A stretch of DNA of 36,240 nucleotides from Candidatus Glassbacteria bacterium (lineage in GTDB: Bacteria > Gemmatimonadota > Glassbacteria > GWA2-58-10). Positions 6,906-15,386 of this stretch are shown one piece after another. The notes beneath the pieces were generated by a model, which was not told the DNA's origin, searched no databases, and saw nothing but the letters and a program-made list of their open reading frames with translations. The stretch lies in the NCBI GenBank assembly GCA_019456185.1, contig VRUH01000010.1, positions 1-36,240 on the forward strand. The letters run 5' to 3'. The position numbers were made by a program, and so were the translations under genes. Positions within the stretch are counted from its first letter, which is position 1. Every line of letters starts with the position of its first letter.

Positions 6906-8996
6906 TTACGGCCACGTTATACCCGCAACCAGGAACACCAGACCCACTATCGCCCCCGCCACGACTGTCGCCGCAACGAATCCGAGGATATCGGCTCTGT
7001 CCGGCCGCAACATCATCCAGTTCGTGCCGGGAAACAAGATCCGGCCGGCGTGGCGCTCCGGGTCGGCGTAGGAGGCGTCCAGTTCGCGACGGTCCAGTTC
7101 GGGATCGGCATGGACCGGCGTGTGCACCCTGGAGTAGAAACGCTGCAGGGCTTTCGGCTCAACCGGGGCGGTGAGCAGGCTGACCACGAACAGGACGATA
7201 AACGGCAGGACAGCGTCCATCAGAAATGTAGCCGCCTCCAGCGTGGCCCGGGTTGCGTTGCGGAAATCGGCCCCCAGCACGGTAAGCAGCCAGACGCCGG
7301 TGCGGAATTTCCCCTCGCCCCGCATGCCGCCATCCCGCCCTGTCCGCAATTGCCGGAAGAAAATCGGTGTGGACGGCACCGGGCCCTGCTTGTTGATCAA
7401 TTCACCGATTTTATCCGCCAGCCCGGCGGCCACATCGGAACTGTCAGCCCCAACGAGCACCTCCACCTGCTGAGGCGCGGTTCCCTCCAGCAGCGATTCC
7501 CGCGTGGCCACTCTGTCCGACAGCGGCAGCACCACCGGCAGAACGAACGAAAACAGCAGCGTAAAGACGACCGAGCACCAGGCGGCTGGCAGCGTAACCC
7601 TGCGCCAGAGAAAACTGAGCCAGAACACCGCCCCGAAAATCACGGGCAGGGTCCAGATATACTTAAGCAGTTCGATCACGCTGTGCAGCCGCTGGGAGAG
7701 CACAACGCCGCCGATGATGATAAAGGCGGTGGTGATCCTGCCGACCCAGACCAGGTGGCTGTCGCTGCTGGCCGGACGCAGGGGCCGGTAGAGGTTCATC
7801 GTGAACAGCGCCGAGCCGCTGACCATGAACGCATCGGCGCTGCTCATGATCGCCGCCAGCATCGCCGCGATCATCAGCCCCACGATACCCACCGGCAGCA
7901 GTTTAAGCGTAGTGTAGCCCCAGATCATGTCGGGGTCCGAGACCTCGTGGGCGTAGAGGGCAAACCCGATCACGCCCACCAGCGCCCAGCCCACCGTGCA
8001 GAGGCGCTTGAGGTAGTTGCCGTAGGTCAGTCCCACCCTGGCCGCGGTCTCATCGCGCGCCGAGCCGCAGACCTGGATCATGTGCGGCTGGACCACGATC
8101 CCCACCAGGTTGATCAGGACGATGGAAACGATGAACAGCAGGCTGTAATCACTGGTCTGCTGACTGCCCAGCAGGTTGAACATGTGTTCCGGTACGCGCT
8201 GGTGCAGGCCGCTGAACCAGCCGACCTCGCGCAGGCCGAACGGGATGATGATAAACGACAGGACGATAATCAGCACGCCCTGGATAAAGTCGGTTATCAC
8301 CGCCGCCTTGAGTCCCCCCAGGATGGCGTAGACCAGGATCACCACCGCGATAGCCGGCACCACCGTATGGCTGTCCAGATATGAAAACTGGCTCTGGATC
8401 GCTCCGGCCTGGTTTTGCTCTCGCAGCAGCTCAAGCTCTTCAAGCTGCCCCTCGCCCAGCTCCCGTCCCTCCTCGAACTCCCGTTCGAGCACGGCATAGT
8501 TGCGGTAGGCCTCAACGCAGGCAAGCTGTTCGGCGCTATACGAGCTTTCGGGGATCGGGGTCATCACCTCGACAGTCTTGCCCACCGCTGTCAGGCCGAT
8601 TGCGATATAGTACATGAAATAGAACACGCTGAACGCGGCGTAGGCCGCACCCAGGGCCTTGCTCTGGAAACGTTCGGCGAAAAAATCCCCGATAGTAACC
8701 ATCCGCAGCCGGCGGTACCAGGGCCCGATAATCCAGTAGAACGGGGTGATGAACAGCCAGAGCAGCACCGCCCAGATTCCGCTCATCCCGTTGCGGAACG
8801 ATTCGCGGCTGACCGAGACGGGCATGTCGCTGCTGGTGCCGGTGCCGAACTGCAGGAAGATGGCGAACACCTTACCGAAACTGCGGCCGCCGAGGAAATA
8901 ATCGTCCGTGCCGCGGATCATCCGCGAGGTCCAGACGCCGATCCCGGCCACGCCGAGCATGTAAACGCCGATTACGGTGAAATCAAGCCAGTGCAT
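6906..8996 (-). CDS. Sodium:solute symporter (SSS family) with extended hydrophilic insertions
   Basis: The protein has 696 residues, well above the usual 450-600. It begins with DFTVIGVYMLGVAGIGVW, then DYFLGGRSFGKVFAIF, the classical SSS signature between TM1 and TM2. MLAAIMSSADAFMVSGSALF near 379-398 is the region that in this family contributes to sodium coordination. Two hydrophilic segments are unusual: residues 147-208, a charged helical stretch rich in E, L and R, and about 495-575 between late membrane segments. A C-terminal cytoplasmic stretch and a final TM helix follow. Members import sugars, organic acids or amino acids with sodium; the substrate is unknown. GGAG upstream supports the ATG. 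It is downstream of and co-oriented with a second SSS gene, 247 bp apart. Confidence 0.88.
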   Translation of the reverse strand: MHWLDFTVIGVYMLGVAGIGVWTSRMIRGTDDYFLGGRSFGKVFAIFLQFGTGTSSDMPVSVSRESFRNGMSGIWAVLLWLFITPFYWIIGPWYRRLRMVTIGDFFAERFQSKALGAAYAAFSVFYFMYYIAIGLTAVGKTVEVMTPIPESSYSAEQLACVEAYRNYAVLEREFEEGRELGEGQLEELELLREQNQAGAIQSQFSYLDSHTVVPAIAVVILVYAILGGLKAAVITDFIQGVLIIVLSFIIIPFGLREVGWFSGLHQRVPEHMFNLLGSQQTSDYSLLFIVSIVLINLVGIVVQPHMIQVCGSARDETAARVGLTYGNYLKRLCTVGWALVGVIGFALYAHEVSDPDMIWGYTTLKLLPVGIVGLMIAAMLAAIMSSADAFMVSGSALFTMNLYRPLRPASSDSHLVWVGRITTAFIIIGGVVLSQRLHSVIELLKYIWTLPVIFGAVFWLSFLWRRVTLPAAWCSVVFTLLFSFVLPVVLPLSDRVATRESLLEGTAPQQVEVLVGADSSDVAAGLADKIGELINKQGPVPSTPIFFRQLRTGRDGGMRGEGKFRTGVWLLTVLGADFRNATRATLEAATFLMDAVLPFIVLFVVSLLTAPVEPKALQRFYSRVHTPVHADPELDRRELDASYADPERHAGRILFPGTNWMMLRPDRADILGFVAATVVAGAIVGLVFLVAGITWP

Positions 8997-9243
8997 GCAC
9001 GCTCCGGTGGTCGATTGAGTGCCGTGTCAGCGATAAACTCAGGACGAATCCCAGGATTCAGAGGGTTTTCCCGAGCAGTCATGAGTCAGCATAAAAACGA
9101 AACAGCGCTCGTATCCCATAAAGACTTTTTGTGTACCTGTATGCTGCTGCTGTTTAAAAGAGAGTACCAGGTACGGATTCTCTTCCGAACCCTGCTTTTT
9201 CAGTCTTTGTCTTTCTCCTGACTTCTGTCTCCTGCCTTCGCCT
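8997..9243. other. Intergenic region between two symporter genes
   Basis: These 247 bp carry no convincing gene. Near 9200-9256 the plus strand repeats TCCTG and CTTC blocks (TCTCCTGACTTCTGTCTCC and similar), so the minus strand is a purine-rich, microsatellite-like tract. A minus-strand open frame across it encodes only the repetitive Arg/Gln/Lys translation of this tract and is not called. No terminator with a T-run was seen. Confidence 0.4.
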
Positions 9244-10953
9244 TTATCTCCTGCCACGCATGATCATCAGCCCGCCGGTGATAATCAGCACCAGCGAGAC
9301 AATACCGTCGATCGCCAGCGAACGTCCCGAGCCGGCGAACAGCCCCACGGTCCCCAGCGCGATACCGAGCACTCCCAGGATCACCCCGCTGATGGCGAAC
9401 GGCGAGGGTACCTTGTCGCTGCCCTCCGGAGCCGGCCCGGCGGACTCTCCGGAATCGATCCGCCAGGATGCGCCGGATTTATGCAGTTCGACATCGAACA
9501 GCCGATCCACTTTTTCCCTGGCCGTCCCCGCCACCGGGCTGACCATGCCCCAGGCCAGGAACACGGCGGCGGTCACGCTCATGTTGCCCAGTACGAACGC
9601 GGCGTAGTTGAACCCCCAGGCCCATTTGGCCAGCGCGCCGAAGGCCACGCCGCTGAGCACGGCGGCAATCGCGGCGGCGGCAGGCGGTTTTCGCACCCAC
9701 AGCCCGAGCAGGATCGGAATCGTGGTCGGCCCGGCGATCAGGCCCAGGATCGTCATCATCACATCGAACGCCCCGCCGAAACTCTCGACCAGCATCGCCA
9801 CCAGCAGCGCCAGGGAGCCCACCAACAGGGTGCTGAACCTGCCGACAACCGCCAGCCGCCGCTGGCTGGCGTTCCGGTTGATCAGCCGGTGATAGAAGTC
9901 GTTGGTCAGCACGGCCCCGTAGATATTATAGTCGGCGCTCAGCGCGCTCATGGTGGCGGCCATGATCGCCACCGCCACCACGCCGATCATCCCCACCGGC
10001 AGCAGGTCGACACAGAGTTTGATGTAGCTGGTTTCCATCAGGGTGGTGCTGCCCATCAGGGCATCGCCGTAGAGCACCCGGCTGATCATCGGCGGCAGCA
10101 GGAGCAGCGGAAAAAACAGCAACCCCAGCGACATCGACATCAGCGCGCTCTTGCGCGCATCGCGGGGCGTGGGCACGGTTGTGTAACGCTGGACCAGGGT
10201 GAAACTGCCGTTGTAGAGGAAGGGGTGCATCAGCCACATGGTGATGAAATACCAGACCGTGAACTCGTCGTTGAACGCCGTGCCGGAGTGAAAGAAGTCG
10301 AAGAAATGGGCCGGGGACTCCTCGATCAGCCCGCCGAGCCAGCCGATCTTGGCCAGCCCCACGGGCACGACCACCATGATCACCACGATCAGGATCACGA
10401 ACTGGACCATGTCGGTAATCATCACCGCCCACAGCCCGCCGACCATCGTGTAGGCGATCGTAATCAGGCTCAGACCGACAATGCTCTGCCAGGCCGGGAT
10501 ACCGAAGACGAACGCCATGATCAGCGCGGTGGCGTAGCATTTCACGCCGTCATCGGCAATCCGGAACGGGGTGACAATCCAGGCGAACACCTGGCGCGTG
10601 GCGAGGTTGAACCGCTTTTCCATGTATTCGGGCACGGTGATGATGCCGGTCATCCGCCAGCGCGCGGCCCAGACCACGGCCCCCACCAGCCAGGCGAAGC
10701 TCATCGCGTAGAGCAAGTGGAACAGCGCAGCTATCCCCACCTGGTACATTTTCGAGGCCAGGCCCACGAACACGTAGGCGCTGAACGCACCCATCCAGCT
10801 GCTGATCCCGCTGAGCCACCACGGAATCCTCCGTCCACCGGCGAAATAGTTCACCCCGATTTTAGCGTAACGGGAGCAGTACAAACCGATCACCACCATC
10901 AGCACGCCGTAGATCGCGATCATCATCCAGTCGCCGAGATGAAGATGCTCCAA
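9244..10953 (-). CDS. Sodium:solute symporter (SSS family)
   Basis: The protein has 569 residues if it starts at the TTG at 10953, which has GGAGG seven bases upstream; an earlier in-frame start has no such site and adds only polar residues. It begins EHLHLGDWMMIAIYGVLMVV, then NYFAGGRRIPWWLSGISSWM (SSS signature) and SAYVFVGLASKMYQ. ATMSALSADYNIYGAVLTND supplies the sodium-site region. Length is normal for the family, with about 13 helices and a short C-terminal soluble part. It is closely related in topology, but not in sequence detail, to the following gene. Its promoter region contains a pair of TGTACA sites. Substrate unknown; the divergent dehydrogenase hints at a sugar or sugar acid. 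Confidence 0.88.
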   Translation of the reverse strand: MEHLHLGDWMMIAIYGVLMVVIGLYCSRYAKIGVNYFAGGRRIPWWLSGISSWMGAFSAYVFVGLASKMYQVGIAALFHLLYAMSFAWLVGAVVWAARWRMTGIITVPEYMEKRFNLATRQVFAWIVTPFRIADDGVKCYATALIMAFVFGIPAWQSIVGLSLITIAYTMVGGLWAVMITDMVQFVILIVVIMVVVPVGLAKIGWLGGLIEESPAHFFDFFHSGTAFNDEFTVWYFITMWLMHPFLYNGSFTLVQRYTTVPTPRDARKSALMSMSLGLLFFPLLLLPPMISRVLYGDALMGSTTLMETSYIKLCVDLLPVGMIGVVAVAIMAATMSALSADYNIYGAVLTNDFYHRLINRNASQRRLAVVGRFSTLLVGSLALLVAMLVESFGGAFDVMMTILGLIAGPTTIPILLGLWVRKPPAAAAIAAVLSGVAFGALAKWAWGFNYAAFVLGNMSVTAAVFLAWGMVSPVAGTAREKVDRLFDVELHKSGASWRIDSGESAGPAPEGSDKVPSPFAISGVILGVLGIALGTVGLFAGSGRSLAIDGIVSLVLIITGGLMIMRGRR

Positions 10954-10996
10954 TGCCGGTCCTCCGCTGATGGCACGATGAGTTAAGGGCGGGAGA

Positions 10997-11024
10997 TGTA
11001 CAGATTGGCCGTCTGGAATGTACA
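10997..11024. promoter_or_regulatory. Paired TGTACA palindromes (candidate operator)
   Basis: Two identical TGTACA sites, each preceded by A (ATGTACA), lie at 10997-11002 and 11019-11024. They are 22 bp apart, about two helical turns, on the same face of the DNA. They sit between the divergent symporter and DUF6485/dehydrogenase units, about 45-70 bp upstream of the symporter start. A dimeric regulator binding both is inference; no regulator gene is nearby. Confidence 0.35.
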
Positions 11025-11088
11025 ACCCCTGCCCAGCAGTGGCAAGTAATACACTGCCGCGCCCGTTTTTCCAGCAGGGTAATTGCTG

Positions 11089-11117
11089 TTGATCTCCAAT
11101 GCCCGAGCGCTTAAATT
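11089..11117 (+). promoter_or_regulatory. Candidate promoter for the DUF6485-dehydrogenase unit
   Basis: TTGATC at 11089-11094 and TAAATT at 11112-11117 are separated by 17 bp, each matching four of six consensus bases. The predicted start would leave a leader of about 60 bases before the ATG at 11185. Confidence 0.35.
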
Positions 11118-11184
11118 GCAGAATTATTATCAGGTTGCCAGAGACAGTTTACGGCTACGCAATGTTAGGCAGGAGGAAAATCCG

Positions 11185-11379
11185 ATGGCCTGTGACAATC
11201 AGAGGGACAATCTGGCGATGTGCAACTGCAGTTACGAACCCTGCCCGCGGAAAGGCAAATGCTGCGAATGCCTGGCCTACCACCGGCGCAACGGCGAGCT
11301 GCCCGCCTGCTACTTTACCGACAGCCAGGAACGGACTTACAATCGCTCGATAAGCTTCTTCATCGCTCAAAACGGCTGA
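11185..11379 (+). CDS. DUF6485 family small Cys-rich protein
   Basis: The protein has 64 residues with AGGAGG eight bases before the ATG. It contains eight Cys: [20 protein letters not shown] carries six of them, with one each at residue 3 and near residue 42 (LPACYF). Conserved-looking [12 protein letters not shown] and a Ser/Arg C-terminal part complete it. This matches the DUF6485 family of small cytosolic Cys-rich proteins seen in many anaerobes, which probably bind a metal or Fe-S centre; no activity is established. It is 31 bp upstream of the Gfo/Idh/MocA dehydrogenase and should be co-transcribed with it. Confidence 0.75.
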   Translation: MACDNQRDNLAMCNCSYEPCPRKGKCCECLAYHRRNGELPACYFTDSQERTYNRSISFFIAQNG

Positions 11380-11410
11380 GGATGCTCATATCCGGCTTAA
11401 CGGAAGTGGA

Positions 11411-12412
11411 ATGATGGATCAGCTCAGAGTCGGCGTAGTGGGCGCAGGATACATCAGCACAACCTATCACTGCCCGTCACTGGTGAAACTCAAGAGCAGC
11501 TTCGAGAGCCTCGAACTGGCGGCTGTCTGTGATACGGACGAAAAGCGGGCTGCCGATGCCGCCGGAGAGTTCGGCTTCGCCGCGCATTATACGGATTACG
11601 GCGCGATGCTGGCCGCCGAGAGCCTGGACGCCGCCCTGGTGCTTGTGCCGCCGGCCGTGATGCAGGAGGTGGCTGCGGAGTTTATCCGCCGCAAGCTGCC
11701 CGTGCTGCTGGAGAAACCGCCCGCCGGGAGCGGACAGGGGGTCCGGGAACTGATAGCCGAGCGCAGGAAAGCAGGCAAACCGGCGGTGGTGGCGCTCAAC
11801 AGGCGGTTCATGCCCCTGGCCCGTCAGGCCCGGGAGATTGTCGACCGGATGGCCGCCCGGGACCGACCGGCAAACGCCTGCACTGCCCGGATGCTCCGTC
11901 ACAAGCGTACGGAGCAGGAATTCGCCCTGGGTACGGGCGTTCACTCAATCGACCTGCTGCGCTACCTGCTGGGCGACGTGGCCTCGGTCAGCACGAACAA
12001 GTGGCAGGCCGACGGCAACGAGGCCCCGAGCTACCTGGTGGATTTCGAGTTCCGCAACGGCGCGCGGGCGAACCTGGCCATTCTGCCCGAGAGCGGGCTG
12101 GAAGCGGAGCGCTATACTGTCCACGGGCCGGGGTGGTGCCTGATGCTGGATGCGCCGCTGGAATGGACTATCGACTACCCGGGCAGGCTCAGTCTCTACG
12201 AGGGACGGGAGCGGCATTCGGTGCAGGACAACGCTGTCTGGCCACCGGTGTTCAGGGACAACCTGCGGATCACCGGTTTCCTGGGCGAGAACGAGCACTT
12301 CCTCAACTGCGTGCTGGGCAAAGAAATACCCTCGCCCGCACTGGAGGACTGCCTCCAGTCGATCGAGATCGGCGAGTGCGTGCAGAGCGGGGGGAAAGCG
12401 GAGTTTAACTAA
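11411..12412 (+). CDS. Gfo/Idh/MocA-family oxidoreductase
   Basis: The protein has 333 residues, normal for the family. VGVVGAGYIS at the N-terminus is the Rossmann GxGxxG loop for NAD(P). LPVLLEKPPA near residue 100 carries the family EKP motif, whose Lys acts in catalysis, and GVHSIDLLRYLLGDV near 178 supplies the conserved His/Asp region. The C-terminal half is the beta-sheet substrate domain. Members oxidise or reduce sugars, inositols or related polyols. Two ATG codons are adjacent (11411 and 11414); either may be used. Neighbours are a DUF6485 protein upstream and symporters on the other strand, which suits uptake and oxidation of a carbohydrate; the substrate is not predictable. Confidence 0.88.
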   Translation: MMDQLRVGVVGAGYISTTYHCPSLVKLKSSFESLELAAVCDTDEKRAADAAGEFGFAAHYTDYGAMLAAESLDAALVLVPPAVMQEVAAEFIRRKLPVLLEKPPAGSGQGVRELIAERRKAGKPAVVALNRRFMPLARQAREIVDRMAARDRPANACTARMLRHKRTEQEFALGTGVHSIDLLRYLLGDVASVSTNKWQADGNEAPSYLVDFEFRNGARANLAILPESGLEAERYTVHGPGWCLMLDAPLEWTIDYPGRLSLYEGRERHSVQDNAVWPPVFRDNLRITGFLGENEHFLNCVLGKEIPSPALEDCLQSIEIGECVQSGGKAEFN

Positions 12413-12433
12413 GCGAAGAAAAAGCTGCCAGGT

Positions 12434-12465
12434 AAAAAGGGTGGACCGGCCGGTCCACCCTTTTT
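12434..12465. terminator. Bidirectional intrinsic terminator
   Basis: A perfect 32-bp palindrome: AAAAAGGGTGGACCGG and its exact reverse complement, with a T-run on both strands after the GC-rich stem. It lies between the convergent dehydrogenase gene (stop at 12412) and the receiver/zinc-ribbon gene (stop at 12473), so it can terminate both. Confidence 0.9.
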
Positions 12466-12472
12466 CCGTTGC

Positions 12473-13273
12473 CTAGCCCGTGGAACCGGATTCGGGCGGG
12501 AACTTGATCTGGCGCAGGTCGCTGGAGCCGCACTCGCGGTCGGAGCACTTGATCGGCTTCATTTTCAGCATGTCGATCTGCTCGGCGATCACACCTTTCC
12601 CGCAGGCCTCGCACTGCCAGGTTAAACTCTCGCCCGTACGCAGGATACCCTTGACAAAGCGGACGAATCGCTCGATGGTGAACGGCTTGGTCAGCAGGCC
12701 GTTGGCCCTGACAGCCAGCGCCTGTTCCATTTTTTCGACGCTGTTGGTTTCGCTGACCACGGCCAGCAGCGCATTTTTATCGGCTGCCAGCATGTCGATC
12801 AATTCCGTAACACCCTCGCCATCCTGCTGATCTGTCAGGTCAACGTTCAGCATCACCAGCCCGATCCGTCCCCGGTTGCGGGGATTGCTCAGGTAGTTTA
12901 TCGCCCGGCCGGCATCGGTGAAGCCCATCGGGTTGTAGCCGGAGACATAGTTGACCACGGCCTTGGACTCCATTTCCACGTAATCGTGGTCGAGATCCAC
13001 CAGGATCACCATGTTGGCCTTGAGGCTGCTCCCGCCGCGTCCGCGGTCCTTTTTGCCGCCGCCGTGACGGGACTGCTGCTCCTTCTGCCCAGCCTGGCCG
13101 CCGCCGTGACGGGACTGCTGCTCCTTCTGCCCACCCTGGCCGCCGCCGTGACGGGACTTCTGCTCCTTCTGCCCACCCTGGCCGCCGCCGCTTTTCTTCC
13201 GCTGGTCCTGCCGGGATGCGTCCTGACGGCGTTCGTTACCGCCGCTCTTCCTGTACCTGTTTCGTCTGCTCAT
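12473..13273 (-). CDS. Receiver-like domain protein with C-terminal zinc ribbon and repetitive basic N-terminus
   Basis: The protein has 266 residues in three parts. Residues 1-86 are low-complexity and basic (R, K, G, Q, S, H) and contain three 14-residue repeats of the form QGGQKEQQSRHGGG. Residues 87-212 look like a CheY-type receiver: acidic VDLDHD (D93, D95, D97), a possible phospho-acceptor D145 in MLNVDL, Ser174 in VVSETN and Lys196 in LLTKPF. Residues 218-250 hold CEAC and CSDREC, a C-x2-C-x18-C-x4-C zinc ribbon. There is no DNA-binding output domain or HD/GGDEF enzyme. A phosphorylation-controlled adaptor that binds nucleic acid or protein through tail and ribbon is an inference. No histidine kinase is nearby. 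It is downstream of serA (64 bp) in the same direction. Confidence 0.75.
   Translation of the reverse strand: MSRRNRYRKSGGNERRQDASRQDQRKKSGGGQGGQKEQKSRHGGGQGGQKEQQSRHGGGQAGQKEQQSRHGGGKKDRGRGGSSLKANMVILVDLDHDYVEMESKAVVNYVSGYNPMGFTDAGRAINYLSNPRNRGRIGLVMLNVDLTDQQDGEGVTELIDMLAADKNALLAVVSETNSVEKMEQALAVRANGLLTKPFTIERFVRFVKGILRTGESLTWQCEACGKGVIAEQIDMLKMKPIKCSDRECGSSDLRQIKFPPESGSTG
13055..13180 (-). repeat. Three tandem 42-bp repeats within the receiver/zinc-ribbon gene
   Basis: Units at 13055-13096, 13097-13138 and 13139-13180 differ at only a few bases, followed by a partial copy to 13190. The 42-bp period keeps the reading frame and encodes the 14-residue QGGQKEQQSRHGGG repeats. Near-identity indicates recent expansion or homogenisation. 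Confidence 0.9.
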
Positions 13274-13337
13274 GGCTTACCTGTCTCTGACTGGCACGTT
13301 TTCCGGCCGCTAGACCCGGCGTGAGGCCGGGCGCCGG

Positions 13338-14921
13338 TCAGACCTTCATCATGAATGACTTGTATGGCGACACAGCCTTCTTGATCGCCTGGAAGATATC
13401 CCGGCCCACCTCCTTGTCCGTCTGAATCGCCGCCACCGAATTGCCTTTCTTGTCGGTGGTGAACCGGATATTGAGGATATTGATCCCTCCCGAGGACAGT
13501 GCCGAGCTGATTTCGTTGATCAGGCCGACCCGGTCTTTCTGGTAGGTGAACAGCATGTGACCGCTGGGCACCAGGTCGACATTGAGGAACGTGTCGATCC
13601 GGTTGATCTTCAGTTCACCTTCCTGTGTGATCGTGCCGCGGATACTGGTTTCGCGGTACTCGTCTTTCTTGCTCAGGATGTCGATTGTCATGCTCTCGCC
13701 GTAGCCCTTGGTGTCGTCGGGTACGCGCTTGACCACGTTGATCCCGTATTCCCGCGCGGTTGACTCGGCGTCGCCGGGGCTGATAACCTCGTTGTGGTAG
13801 ATATCCATCAAGCCCTTGAGCAGGTAGCAGGTCAGCAGGTCGATATGGCTGTTCAGCCTGCCGTAGCAGGTAATCCTGACTTCGTGGGGCTGGTCCCCGC
13901 CGATATTGTAGTAGGCGATCTGACCGATCAGGTGGGTCAGCTCCAGGAAGCGGGGGTGCAGGTCCGGCGGGATTTCGAGGTTGTTGACCGGATAACGCAC
14001 CATCCGCTTGACCAGAAAATCGCGCATCCCCTCGCCCGCTGCCTGGGCCGCGCGGAGATTAGCCTCGACCGTGCTGGCTCCCAGGTGCGGAGTGCCCACC
14101 AGCCGGTCGCCGATCGCGGCCAGGTCCTTGTCGCCCTCCACATCGCCTTCGTAGAACACGTCGGTTGCCAGCCGGACATCGTCGCGTTCTTTCAGAAAGG
14201 TGAGCAGCGCCTCACGCTCGACAGTCTCGGCCCGGGCGGTATTGACCAGCAGCGCTCCCTGTTTCAGCCTCGAAAGCAGCTCGGCTCCGATCATCCCGCG
14301 GGTCTTGTCGTTGAGCGGGATATGCAGGCTGATCACGTCCGCCTGCTCGAAAATTTCCTCGAGGGATTTCAGTTCCACTCCGATCTCCCCGGCGCGGCTT
14401 TCGCTGATCACCGGGTCGAAACCGATCAGCCGCATCTCGAAACCGCGGGCCTTGGCCGCCACCAGCGAACCGATATTGCCCAGTCCGACAATACCCAGCA
14501 CCTTGCCGACCAGTTCGTTGCCCATCAGGCTGCTTTTTTCCCAGCGCCCGGCCTTTACGGACCCGTCGGCGTAGGGCAGACGGCGGAACGCGGCCAGCAT
14601 GAAGGCCAGCGCCAGTTCGGCCACGCTGTTGCTGTTGGCCCCGGGCGTGTTCATCACCTGGATGTTTTTCTCCGTGGCGTAGGCCACATCGATCGTATTC
14701 ACCCCCGTGCCAGCGCGGACCACGGCCTGGAGACTGTCGGCGGCGGCGATCACCTTGCGGGTCACTTTGTCGCTGCGGACAATCAGGCCCTCGAATCCGG
14801 GGATTTTGGCGGCCAGCGCGTCCTCATCCAGGCCCGGGCTGACCTCCACCTCGAGGCCGGCTCCGGTGAGGAGTTCGGTGGCTACAGGGTTAAGTTTAGT
14901 GGCGATAAGTACTTTAGGCAT
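13338..14921 (-). CDS. serA: D-3-phosphoglycerate dehydrogenase
   Basis: The protein has 527 residues, the long SerA form: N-terminal catalytic region, NAD domain with GIVGLGNIGSLVA near 143-155, an intervening domain from about 320, and a C-terminal ACT domain from about 455 (VGLINEISSALSSGGINILN) for serine feedback. It oxidises 3-phosphoglycerate to 3-phosphohydroxypyruvate, the first step of serine synthesis. Catalytic Arg230 (VNTARA), an acidic residue after DVFYE (E258) and His279 (TPHLGAST) are in place. The usual ARGG run after the Arg is ARAE here, a small departure near the active site. A GAGGAG ribosome site supports the ATG. No serB or serC is nearby. It may be co-transcribed with the following receiver/zinc-ribbon gene. 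Confidence 0.95.
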   Translation of the reverse strand: MPKVLIATKLNPVATELLTGAGLEVEVSPGLDEDALAAKIPGFEGLIVRSDKVTRKVIAAADSLQAVVRAGTGVNTIDVAYATEKNIQVMNTPGANSNSVAELALAFMLAAFRRLPYADGSVKAGRWEKSSLMGNELVGKVLGIVGLGNIGSLVAAKARGFEMRLIGFDPVISESRAGEIGVELKSLEEIFEQADVISLHIPLNDKTRGMIGAELLSRLKQGALLVNTARAETVEREALLTFLKERDDVRLATDVFYEGDVEGDKDLAAIGDRLVGTPHLGASTVEANLRAAQAAGEGMRDFLVKRMVRYPVNNLEIPPDLHPRFLELTHLIGQIAYYNIGGDQPHEVRITCYGRLNSHIDLLTCYLLKGLMDIYHNEVISPGDAESTAREYGINVVKRVPDDTKGYGESMTIDILSKKDEYRETSIRGTITQEGELKINRIDTFLNVDLVPSGHMLFTYQKDRVGLINEISSALSSGGINILNIRFTTDKKGNSVAAIQTDKEVGRDIFQAIKKAVSPYKSFMMKV

Positions 14922-15017
14922 AAGATAACTCCTCGGGACATAAAGCTGTTCTGACAGGATAAACCGGTACGGGAAGGCAAACCTTCTTTACAAGCTACAC
15001 CGCGCTATGCGCCGCCT

Positions 15018-15317
15018 TCAGCGCCGAACCGGACGGCCGATACTTAATTTTCTCTGCACAAGTTTTATTGATATATAAGGCAGCAAAAAAAAGATGAAAA
15101 CACACACTTTTGTAAATGATAGTCCCACGTATTGGATAGCATAGAACTGCTGCGGTGACATTGGAAAAATAGTGCTGTGAACGCTGTAAACAAGATCTCT
15201 AGCCAGCAGGATCGTCACGCCCCAAAAAAGGAGGATAACTACACCCATCCAAAAACATCTGATCAAAACCTTTGCCGCAGCCTCGAGCAGTTCCCCGGGA
15301 TTACTGGTCTCAGACAT
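15018..15317 (-). CDS. DUF6868-like small membrane protein
   Basis: The protein has 99 residues. AGGAGG sits five to six bases before the ATG at 15317; an earlier start adds eight residues and is less likely. Two hydrophobic helices are visible: MGVVILLFWGVTILLA and VGLSFTKVCVFIFFLLPYI. Between them SVHSTIFPMSPQQFYAIQY resembles the H-x4-F-P-[IL]-[ST] linker of DUF6868, a family of about 80-residue two-helix membrane proteins of unknown function. The C-terminus is basic (VQRKLSIGRPVRR), suggesting it faces the cytoplasm. It is 96 bp upstream of serA. Composition is more AT-rich than its neighbours, compatible with transfer. Confidence 0.7.
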   Translation of the reverse strand: MSETSNPGELLEAAAKVLIRCFWMGVVILLFWGVTILLARDLVYSVHSTIFPMSPQQFYAIQYVGLSFTKVCVFIFFLLPYISIKLVQRKLSIGRPVRR

Positions 15318-15386
15318 TATTCCCTCCTGATAAGGAACCAACTAAAACCGATACTCCCATCTCAAACAAACTTTCCTCTTAGCGAG

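Noticed and set aside
9039-9257. Minus-strand 72-codon frame after the second symporter
   Set aside because: Most of it translates a purine-rich, repeat-like tract and overlaps the symporter 3' end; no ribosome site or family.
9481-10986. 501-codon plus-strand open frame opposite the second symporter
   Set aside because: Its sequence is extremely His/Gln/Asp-rich with no fold; it mirrors membrane-protein codons.
13316-13332. CCCGGC/GCCGGG stem after serA as terminator
   Set aside because: Only six pairs and no T-run; the downstream gene is close and probably co-transcribed.
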